Shown here: positions 56,801 through 64,000 of the stretch, piece by piece
Numbering within the stretch: the first letter of the stretch is position 1
Layout: every line of letters begins with the position of its first letter
Origin: Trochalopteron elliotii
Lineage: Eukaryota; Chordata; Aves; Passeriformes; Leiothrichidae
Assembly (NCBI GenBank): GCA_024734555.1
Contig: JANPWX010000340.1
Coordinates: forward strand, 255,313-319,312
Direction: 5' to 3'
Length of the DNA: 64,000 bases
Position numbers and translations under genes: made by a program
Notes under the pieces: generated by a model
Seen by the model: only the letters and a program-made list of their open reading frames with translations
What the model was told of the DNA's origin: nothing
The model's database searches: none

Positions 56801-57888
56801 AACTCCTCCAGGATCATGTTCCTGTTGTGTGCATTTCCCAGGGTCCTGTGGATGCTTCTGGTCCAACCAAACAACAGACTCCTCTGGGCTGGCCTTGGAG
56901 CAAGGGCATCCTTTTGGTCCCTCCTGGGACCAAAGGGCCATTAGCAGTGCCTCAGTACCCCCTGTGGTCTTGTCAGGTTTTTGAACCCACCAAAATCACA
57001 ACTTTTAAATTTCTCTGTCTGCTTTAGAACCAGTGTCTGTAAACATTTTGGGGGCTTTGGAGCTCTTAAATCTTGCTTAGAAAACAGGGCTTAGTCAGAA
57101 AGTTGTCTTCAAAATGCTGTTGCACACATGAAGTGTGGATGCTTAGACATCAGCCATGCACTCGAGTCGTTTCTTGGTAAGGACCTGAGAAAATCCCAAA
57201 ATACCTGCCCTCACAAAGTAGGAAAAAACTGTCCAAGGCAGCAGGGGGCTGTGAAGAACACCACATCAGGCAGTGGCCTGACCCAGGTGCTTTGCTCCAT
57301 GCAGGTGGCGAGAGAAGAGTTCCTCCTGCTGTGCACAGGACAGTGACCCAGTGGTAGAGAGTGGCACCTACAACAAATTCAAGACAGGTGAGCAGGACAA
57401 GGAAAGCAGCTGCATCCCGCTCAGGGTGGTCTCTGTGGGAGTACCAAGATCCTGATGGATGGGTTGGTGATGGGTGTCCACACTTATAAGGAAGGTTATG
57501 AGGAAGGATGCAGTCTGGGTTATCTCAGCCCCAGACCCTGTAGCAACTCAATCCAACTGGCCTTGCTTCAAGTAGAGGCTGAGGCAGACACCTCCAGATA
57601 TCCTCTCCAATACTCATTACTCTGAAATTCTGTGAAAAGAGATTCTGGAGGCACTGAGCATTCTTGGTTCTGCCAGGCAGGGTGGGATTGGCTGAGGACA
57701 CCCCCATGCACCACATTTCTTCACCCATGGAGCTATCATCCAGACAAAATGACCCAACCTGGGCTGCATGCATTTTCAAACAGGTTCTGTTTGCTCACAG
57801 TGTCTGTCAGAATAGATGCAGATGTTTGGTACCTCACCGTGTGTCTCCTTTTCCAGAGCTCAGTGACATGCCTGCCGTCCTGGCCTGA
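35665..57888 (+). CDS. GDPD4: GDPD4 (GDE6), complete CDS in 15 coding exons, 580 residues
   Basis: Glycerophosphodiester phosphodiesterase domain-containing protein 4 belongs to the six-transmembrane GDE family with GDPD5/GDE2 and GDPD2/GDE3. These carry a GDPD catalytic domain on the extracellular side and hydrolyse glycerophosphodiester bonds; the natural substrate of this member is not well established. The 15 exons (183, 104, 94, 60, 99, 94, 146, 83, 151, 225, 158, 148, 83, 83 and 32 bases) join without a frame conflict. Hydrophobic segments lie at about residues 65-84, 105-135, 148-168, 184-205, 215-236 and 523-543. The catalytic core is GHRGAP (254-259), APEN (262-265), the acidic pair in LETD (281-284), and [15 protein letters not shown] (291-305). 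All the expected histidine and acidic residues are present, so the enzyme looks intact. The N-terminus resembles GDPD5. Membership of GDPD4 rather than GDPD5 is supported by its position between PAK1 and MYO7A. Confidence 0.93.
36439..36542 (+). CDS. GDPD4: GDPD4 exon 2: first transmembrane segment
   Basis: The acceptor is tctccag and the donor gac tg|gtaagt. It encodes [24 protein letters not shown] and then NDYNGFDW, matching the TM1-NDYDEFNW pattern of the GDE family. It ends two bases into the tryptophan codon. Confidence 0.92.
37302..37395 (+). CDS. GDPD4: GDPD4 exon 3: second transmembrane segment
   Basis: The acceptor is ttttag and the donor ttattg|gtaagg. One base completes W96; 31 codons follow, [10 protein letters not shown] to TYVSLLL. 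They are strongly hydrophobic. Confidence 0.92.
41125..41430 (+). repeat. CR1 LINE fragment (GDPD4 intron)
   Basis: The blocks gttgagcactggaacaggct and gcccagggaagtagtcatgg, then ggtccctcctggctcagaat, mark a forward CR1. Confidence 0.85.
41676..41805 (-). repeat. CR1 LINE 3' fragment (GDPD4 intron)
   Basis: Reverse CR1 end: catagaattgtaaaatggtt, then cccctgccatggacaggaac and aaagccccatcctacctggc. Confidence 0.9.
42951..43010 (+). CDS. GDPD4: GDPD4 exon 4: small 60-bp exon
   Basis: The acceptor is gatttcccag and the donor cacaag|gtgggg. It is 20 whole codons, [20 protein letters not shown], filling the gap between exons 3 and 5 and matching the GQQMNLHWLHK cytosolic loop of GDPD5. It lies in a 7.4-kb interval and is too short to show as an open frame of note, so an automatic predictor could miss it. 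Skipping would keep the reading frame. Confidence 0.88.
43535..43688 (+). repeat. CR1 LINE 3' fragment (GDPD4 intron)
   Basis: The blocks gttcaaggccaggctgggtg, ccctgcccatggcagg, and ggaactagataatctttaaa mark a forward CR1 3' end. Confidence 0.9.
44811..44909 (+). CDS. GDPD4: GDPD4 exon 5: third transmembrane segment
   Basis: The acceptor is gtgtccccag and the donor ttccag|gtaaga. It is 33 whole codons, [10 protein letters not shown] to TVRLSFQ. Confidence 0.92.
46951..47044 (+). CDS. GDPD4: GDPD4 exon 6: fourth transmembrane segment
   Basis: The acceptor is ctccttgccag and the donor aaag|gtatgg. It encodes [20 protein letters not shown] and [11 protein letters not shown], and ends one base into the next codon. 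Confidence 0.92.
48598..48743 (+). CDS. GDPD4: GDPD4 exon 7: fifth transmembrane segment and GHRGAP motif
   Basis: The acceptor is tctttcag and the donor ccaatg|gtaggt. It encodes the hydrophobic run [20 protein letters not shown], then [15 protein letters not shown], the entry to the GDPD catalytic domain with its catalytic histidine and arginine. Confidence 0.94.
48798..48841. repeat. TCA trinucleotide repeat and poly-T
   Basis: Tcatcatcatcatc, then TTG-rich sequence and an 11-base T run. Low complexity in a GDPD4 intron. Confidence 0.85.
48945..49080 (+). repeat. CR1 LINE 3' fragment (GDPD4 intron)
   Basis: The blocks ccctgagcaacctggactag, ggtgatcttcaaggtccctt and ccaactcaaaccgttctatg mark a forward CR1 3' end. 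Confidence 0.9.
49228..49310 (+). CDS. GDPD4: GDPD4 exon 8: APEN and metal-binding acidic residues
   Basis: The acceptor is cttttttttcag and the donor ataag|gtgagg. It encodes [20 protein letters not shown] and then LETDVTI. The glutamate and aspartate of LETD occupy the expected metal-ligand positions. Confidence 0.93.
50199..50349 (+). CDS. GDPD4: GDPD4 exon 9: [10 protein letters not shown] catalytic motif
   Basis: The acceptor is ctctggcag and the donor cttaag|gtaagc. It encodes [19 protein letters not shown] through LNAGAWFLK. The histidine of MHD is the second catalytic histidine of the family. Confidence 0.94.
50372..50500 (+). repeat. CR1 LINE 3' fragment (GDPD4 intron)
   Basis: Attggactctaggcaacctg, then catccctgtttattgcaggg and ctctcttccaatccaaactt mark a forward CR1 3' end beginning only about 20 bases after a GDPD4 donor. 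Confidence 0.85.
50728..50740. repeat. G homopolymer (13)
   Basis: A run of 13 G following gggc. Length may vary or be a sequencing artefact. Confidence 0.85.
51024..51248 (+). CDS. GDPD4: GDPD4 exon 10: GDPD domain
   Basis: The acceptor is tatttctag and the donor catctg|gtaggg. It is 75 whole codons from [10 protein letters not shown] to ESKIKRHL, including [13 protein letters not shown] (compare QSICSLAELLELA in GDPD5) and [10 protein letters not shown]. Confidence 0.93.
51463..51568. repeat. tandem duplication, about 54-bp unit, two copies
   Basis: Ctgatgcc...cactccttaataaatataat... occurs at 51463 and again at 51517. A 37-base block starting cactccttaataaatataat is identical at 51481-51517 and 51532-51568. 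It is a recent local duplication within a GDPD4 intron. Confidence 0.9.
52101..52258 (+). CDS. GDPD4: GDPD4 exon 11: GDPD domain
   Basis: The acceptor is ttgctgcctgcag and the donor atccg|gtaggt. It encodes [20 protein letters not shown] through TDMSSEDI, ending two bases into an arginine codon. Confidence 0.92.
53006..53385 (-). repeat. CR1 LINE fragment, about 380 bp (GDPD4 intron)
   Basis: Reverse CR1 with the doubled octamer (catagaatcatagaatgg), ctctctgggcaatctgtacc, tttaaagccattcccccttg and more. It is one of the best-preserved copies in the window. Confidence 0.95.
53567..53730 (+). repeat. tRNA-derived SINE with CR1-like tail (TguSINE1-like)
   Basis: The head resembles a tRNA gene: A box tagctcagctgg at 53587-53598 and B box ggttcaatccc at 53639-53649, 40 bases apart, flanked by ggccagc and gagccat acceptor-stem relics. 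The tail (ggattctgtgatgttctgcg, then tcccttccaaccc and attctgtg) is CR1-like. This structure matches the passerine TguSINE1 family, mobilised by CR1. The boxes differ from consensus at few positions, but the anticodon arm has decayed, so it is not a functional tRNA gene. Confidence 0.8.
53775..54080 (-). repeat. CR1 LINE fragment of an older subfamily (GDPD4 intron)
   Basis: The blocks accatgtccccacatgccac, ttaaatacctccagagatta, and gtgaagcttgaggccatttc belong to a reverse CR1 of a different subfamily from the 53006-53385 copy. It is diverged. Confidence 0.85.
54368..54515 (+). CDS. GDPD4: GDPD4 exon 12: end of the GDPD domain
   Basis: The acceptor is ttttaaag and the donor ctcatg|gtaagt. 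It encodes [20 protein letters not shown] ([14 protein letters not shown] matches VNAPWLFSLLWCAG in GDPD5) through SQPLFLM. Confidence 0.93.
55623..55705 (+). CDS. GDPD4: GDPD4 exon 13: C-terminal transmembrane segment
   Basis: The acceptor is tcttccag and the donor cactg|gtaact. It encodes [20 protein letters not shown] and SLIFALH, the last membrane pass. It ends two bases into a tryptophan codon. Confidence 0.92.
56607..56654. repeat. two adjacent perfect inverted repeats (hairpins)
   Basis: Tgtataggca (56607-56616) and tgcctataca (56621-56630) form a 10-bp stem with a 4-base loop. Attccttggg (56630-56639) and cccaaggaat (56645-56654) form a second 10-bp stem with a 5-base loop, sharing one base with the first. 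Both lie in the GDPD4 intron before exon 14. Confidence 0.9.
57305..57387 (+). CDS. GDPD4: GDPD4 exon 14: cytosolic C-terminal tail
   Basis: The acceptor is ccatgcag and the donor acag|gtgagc. It encodes [20 protein letters not shown], then TYNKFKT, a hydrophilic tail. Phases match both neighbouring exons, although the tail is less conserved in the family. Confidence 0.85.
57857..57888 (+). CDS. GDPD4: GDPD4 exon 15: last coding exon and stop
   Basis: The acceptor is ccttttccag. It encodes [10 protein letters not shown] and then TGA at 57886-57888. It is short, and the tail sequence cannot be checked against a family motif. The splice signals and phase fit. Confidence 0.75.
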
Positions 57889-60389
57889 CATAGGCAGAGA
57901 GGGGACATGGACCTGCCATCCCAATGAGGCTGGGGAGACCTGGTGAGGAGGAGCCATTTGACTTCATGGCCCTGCTGGAGATGAGCACCAACCTTCCTCT
58001 CCTACAGCTTTTCTCCCATTCCCATGTCTGTCAGGGATCCTTGGGTTGTAAGAGAGCGCAGATGGAGTTGCAGCCATGAAGAAACTGTGCATTTACAGTG
58101 AGATGCAGCAACCACATGGGAGCCACCATTTACCTGAGACCACTGGCATCCCACCGAGGGCAATCATTCCTGCTCTGCATAAGCCCTGTTTCCACATATG
58201 CTGCAAACATCTGAGCATCCTCCTCATTCTCAGGTGCCCAGATTTCTATCAGACCAGCCTCTTCACCACACACTACCTCCTGTCCTCCCCCCTTGCAGGT
58301 GTCCTCCATCCCCAAGGGCACACTATCCCCACCATGATGGTCAGGTGCTGCTGACTGGGTAATTACAATCGGTACCTTTCTGTAACAGAGGCAGGGGCAA
58401 CTTTGGTTTTCCTTTTCCCCACTCTTGCCCTGCCATAGCCTAACAGGACAATCTCCTCCCCTTGTCTGTGGGTGAGTTCATGCCATTCCCATGGAGGCTG
58501 AAGAACTTTTTAGTGTCTTGGCCATCTACTGGGACTATGACCAGTAACAACCACTTTTCTTCAGAAGGATGGAGCTGTGTGTGAATTGGTCCCACCAAGT
58601 GTTTGGTTTTCCCTTGGGAAGGTCTGTACACCTGTACTGCAGCCTGGGATTTATTCCAATTTTCATTTTGTCCTAGTGGCTGCTGGCACACAGTGGGGAG
58701 GGGGCATATGCTCTGTAAGGGAGATGTAGACATCTCTCAGGTTTAAGCCATATCTTTCTACTTGAAGACATAATAAGAATATGTTTTTTGTAAATTGCAA
58801 GTGATGTTTTAAATACATTTTATCTCTCCTATCCTGTTTTGTTGTTATTTCAGCAAACTGGGAAAGGGAAAAAATACAGTATTCTTCACCTGATCCAGAC
58901 TATAGACATTTCTTATACATGAGCATTTTGTTAAATGAAGTGATCACAAGTGCGAGGGCAGCATTAAGTTTCAGAATTATCTGTGCTGAGAAGCACCCAA
59001 ATCTTTCCAAGTTGCAATTTTGGAGTATTTTGGAGGCTAGAAATGCAAAAAATGTAGATCCTCCTTTGGAAAAAGGCTAAAGGACTGATGAATCATAGTA
59101 ATGCAACTCCAGATCTATAAAATATGGCGAGTGGATGGTGTTAAATCTCCCTCCCTATGCCTTGCATACATAGGATAACTTTTGATGGGTACCACTCATG
59201 TAGGGTATGTGAGCAGCAAAAGTAGGAGGTGGGGAGCATGTGGGTTAAGCATGGTGTGCACCATGGGCTCCTCAGCCTGTGCCTTGGTGTTCAAGTGAAG
59301 GACTTGGCTGTGGTTCCCCAACCTCTGCCTTTAATATGCATTGAGAAAAGCCACCTCAATGCTCTTTGATCAATGTACCTAGCTGCTGCTGGGCCAGTAT
59401 GCTCTGGTAACTTCCTGTACTCACCCTCCTCATCCTCAGAAACCTTGCCTAGGGAGAGCCTGGCCAGTTAGACCTGCGATTTCCTTTAATGCCTTACACT
59501 CTATCACATCTCAGCTGCTATTTTCGTTGCTTCACAGATGCAAAGGTCTGGCAACCTTATTAAGCACATGGCTAGGTGTCTGACTCCCACACACAAACTT
59601 TTCACCCAACACTTCCAACATGCAGTAATTGAGCTCAAAACTGACTGAAAGATTCAGCCCTTGTCATAGAGAACAAGCAATGGAGACTCCCAGAGTCCAG
59701 TGTTTTTTAGCCCAAAAGAAAATATTTCAATTAATTTCCAGTCGGAGTACACTGATGGCTTGTTCCCCCTTGCTGGATGCTCTCATCAGGAATTGCACAG
59801 TGCAAGAAGAAGTCTTGTCCACAACAAGAACCCGGGAGCCCTGATTTCACCCTTCTCCCTGGAGATGTCACCACAACTGCACAGTGCAGAACAGCCTCCC
59901 ACAAGCCACTTGATGCTTTTTAATTGGAGTATTTCACTTGGACATATGTTTTTTCATGTTACATTGCTTGGTGTGAATACAAAGAGGCCAGCAGATGCTA
60001 ATACATAAGACACACAGTACACACACAGAGTCCCAGTCCTGCCCAAAATTGTGGGGTGCACGGGGTGCCAACAGAGCTGTAAGTGGAGGGATGAGCATGG
60101 TGGCAGGGGAAAGATGACCCAGGACAGCTCTGGAAAACAATGTCGTGCTGCATCGTCTGCTGAGTATGCAATGGGTGGCACGGGTGGCTGGAGACTCAGA
60201 AAAAGCAGTGATGGTGTGGTGATGACAGGCATGTGTCTAAGGACAGGTGGGGATCCCTGGGACAGCTGGATCATGGCAGCTGGGGAAAGGAGAGAAATGT
60301 CAGAGATGGATGGTGAGAAGGCAGCTGGGCTCCCAATGTAGCCTTGGTTGGTGTAACCATGCTTCCATCACCAGAGTGCTTTGGGTAGG

Positions 60390-60960
60390 GGATGATGGAG
60401 GAAAGGGATCTCCTAGCAGCCCTGTCTGGCTGGTGGATGTCTCTGTGCAGCATCTCATTCGCTTTGATGGAGCCACCAAAGTTGTAAGTCACTGCTGCGT
60501 CCCACTTGAACGTCACAGTCCTGGAGGTCTGGTAGGCAGTGCTGCCAAGTCTGCCTGGCACACCATGGTGTTGGAGACCTGAGCCCAGCTGAACTTAACA
60601 GAGCAGCACGTGACACCCCACAGTATGGACTTCTACAAAAGCACTCAAACCCAGCCCAATGCACAGGACCAAGAGAGGCCTCAACATCTACTGAGATCCT
60701 CGCAGCGCTGGTTACGCCAACACCAGATATTGGTGGACAGTTGTCCCCTCTCTTGATACCCCGCACTCAGCCATGTGTTCCTTTGAAGCCTGGATTTTGG
60801 AAAGGCACCCCCCAGGCTTATCTCCCTGCATTCTCTCAGGCTGAAATGTGGTTTCAGCCTCCTCTCTGCCAGCAGGTCCCACCTCTGCTCCAAAGTAGGC
60901 TGGTCCGCACTGTGCGGCATTGGGTGGCAGACGAGACAAACGGCCAGCAGATGAGTACAG
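60390..60960 (-). pseudogene. coding-like minus-strand tracts, possible decayed gene
   Basis: On the minus strand, successive frames look protein-like but never stay in one frame. One frame at 60939-60712 reads NAAQCGPAYFGAEVG... and stops. A second at about 60730-60600 includes GVGVTSAARISVDVEASLG. A third at about 60545-60430 includes TVTFKWDAAVTYNFGGSIK. The alternating polar and hydrophobic pattern suggests beta strands. The frame changes without good splice sites would fit a pseudogene. I cannot assign a family and chance is a real alternative. Confidence 0.2.
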
Positions 60961-61078
60961 CCAATCAAAGGTAGAGAAAAGCCCACCAAAATCAAGGGTC
61001 TGCCTTTGCTGTGAGTGGTTCAGGTCCAGCTAGGACTCATGAAGAGCTGCTTTATACAGAAACACACACACAAAGCAC

Positions 61079-61084
61079 AATAAA
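61079..61084 (+). terminator. GDPD4: candidate GDPD4 distal polyadenylation signal
   Basis: AATAAA on the + strand, 3.2 kb after the GDPD4 stop. It is the first canonical hexamer I find downstream, but the distance is large, so a variant signal nearer 58.8 kb may be the real one. Confidence 0.25.
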
Positions 61085-61567
61085 ATCATCCGCTGGTACA
61101 AACCCCATCCGCTTGGTACAATGGCCAAGTTCATGTTTGAATTACAGCCCAACATAGGCTCAGCTTTAGTCTTCCAAGTATGGGGTGTTCAAAACCTCTA
61201 TATCCATATTGAAATTTGCTGTAAAAGTCCTCCCAAGGTTAACTTTTCTGGACACAGAGAGCAAAAGGAGATAATTAATTTTCCAAGCTTCGCTTCCAGC
61301 TGAGGCCTTAGTTTGGGAAAGATGTGCATTACCCAGCCTCTGGCAGTCATGGCTCTTGGGGAATCTCTGGGCAAGGGATTGTTCTGAAGGTTGCCCTCAG
61401 CCCCGAGTCAGTATCCAGATACCGGCAAATACAGGATTTTTTTTTCCTTTTTAATATTTTAAAAAATAAATAGAAGAAGAAACAAAACTTCAAAATTTGT
61501 TCCTTAAATATTTCCAGCATTGCACGGATAGCACTTTAGTACTCTAGCCTGTTCAATCAGTAGTTTG

Positions 61568-61573
61568 TTTATT
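61568..61573 (-). terminator. MYO7A: candidate MYO7A polyadenylation signal
   Basis: Tttatt on the + strand is AATAAA on the minus strand, about 640 bases after the MYO7A stop. If used, the MYO7A 3' UTR ends before the GDPD4 3' UTR would reach it. Confidence 0.4.
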
Positions 61574-62209
61574 CTGATTCCTAGTTAAAATGTGCTCTTC
61601 CCAGCCTGCTTTTTCCTTCTGTACATCTTAAGAACACAGAGTATTCTTTTGTAATGACAGAAAAACAAGCCCTGCAGTGTTCATTGGACATCTTTCCAGC
61701 ATGGGTCAGGGCTCACTTATTCCTCTTCAAACCTGAAATTCCCAGGACTTCACCAAAAACCTGTTAGCATCCTAATAGCTCTCATATTTAAGAAAAAAAC
61801 CAACAAATGAAAACAAAGCAAGCCACACACACACACACACATACACACACAAATCCTCTTCCAAGAGCCTTTGTGATGCCAACCAATGGGTTCAGGCAAA
61901 CATCTTGCTGGAGTGTCTTTGCCTTGGTCACTCTCTGAGAGCAGTGGTGTCCCCTGGAAATCTTTGAGGTGTAGGATTGAGTTGGGATGCAAGGTGAGGA
62001 AGGTGAGTAGGAGGTCAGAGATAGTCATCTTCGCTGGAAGGGGAGGTGGGATTGGAGCCCTCAAGGTCAGAGTCCAGTGAACTCCCTGATGGTGTTCGGC
62101 TCATCTTCCACATCTGGGAGGCAAAGGTTCTTGCCCAGCTGCATGGGTATCCCACAGCCCTCAGCTGGTGTATGAGCCCCATGACCATGTGCCAGTGGCT
62201 TCTTACAGT
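61574..62209 (-). other. MYO7A: MYO7A 3' UTR
   Basis: Non-coding minus-strand sequence after the MYO7A stop, up to the first AATAAA. It contains the CA/GT microsatellite at 61824-61851. Confidence 0.5.
61824..61851. repeat. CA microsatellite
   Basis: A CA run with one interruption (cacacatacacac). On the minus strand it lies in the MYO7A 3' UTR as a GT repeat. Confidence 0.95.
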
Positions 62210-63759
<1,550 letters not shown>

Positions 63760-64000
63760 CTGTTGGAAATGAGATGAACTGGTTAGGGGATGTGTCAAGC
63801 AAAACCAGACTCCTTCCTATTTCCTCTCTCCCTGTCTTCTCTTTGACAGCACTCGCTTCTACTGTCCTTGATGAACTCTAGTGCCATGGTGGATGGTCTG
63901 GATTTGGTTTGTGGTGGGAACAGATACACTCCTTGGAAAACCACAGGTTCCCCTTTGCCTTGGCAGAACAGAAATGAGCTCTTGTGTGTTCAGCAGCACA

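Larger units (their letters stand above)
57889..61573. other. 3' UTR of GDPD4 and convergent intergenic interval
   Basis: After the GDPD4 stop there is no near canonical AATAAA. A variant AATACA lies at 58812-58817 in T-rich sequence, and a canonical AATAAA at 61079-61084. Coding-like minus-strand tracts at 60390-60960 are described separately. No other gene is recognised between the GDPD4 and MYO7A stops. Confidence 0.4.

Overview
This is vertebrate, almost certainly avian and probably passerine, genomic DNA. It has spliced multi-exon genes with GT-AG introns and long non-coding stretches. At least 17 CR1 LINE 3' fragments carry the bird-typical tail (tagaatggtttgggttgg or its complement). 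One tRNA-headed SINE with a CR1-like tail (53.57-53.73 kb) resembles the passerine TguSINE1 class. There is nothing prokaryotic: no operons, CRISPR arrays or insertion sequences.

Layout. (1) 1-8.3 kb, + strand: the last five coding exons of PAK1, giving 212 C-terminal residues of the kinase domain, then the stop and 3' UTR. (2) 8.3-30 kb: gene desert with possible long PAK1 3' UTR isoforms (hexamers at 8275, 9007 and 13123), CR1 fragments, CpG-rich pockets at 20.75-21.35 and 24.2 kb, and several unexplained exon-like, coding-like tracts at 13.4-18 kb. (3) 30.2-30.56 kb: a CpG island, the best candidate promoter for the next gene. (4) 35.6-57.9 kb, + strand: a complete GDPD4 (GDE6-type glycerophosphodiester phosphodiesterase) coding sequence in 15 exons. 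All splice phases agree and join to 580 codons plus stop, including a small 60-bp exon at 42951-43010 that breaks no frame. (5) 57.9-62.2 kb: a tail-to-tail interval with a CA microsatellite and candidate polyadenylation signals. (6) 62.2-64 kb, - strand: the last three coding exons of MYO7A (unconventional myosin VIIa), encoding the end of the C-terminal FERM domain.

The order PAK1 - GDPD4 - MYO7A, with GDPD4 and MYO7A convergent, matches the conserved vertebrate neighbourhood known from human 11q13.5. The three products are not known to act in one pathway: PAK1 is a Rac/Cdc42-activated kinase, GDPD4 a multipass membrane phosphodiesterase, and MYO7A a hair-cell and photoreceptor motor. I found no convincing novel system. 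The most interesting leads are the coding-like exon candidates between PAK1 and GDPD4, possible relics of an unannotated or decayed gene; the passerine-type SINE; a pair of back-to-back perfect hairpins in a GDPD4 intron; and coding-like minus-strand tracts beyond the 3' end of GDPD4.
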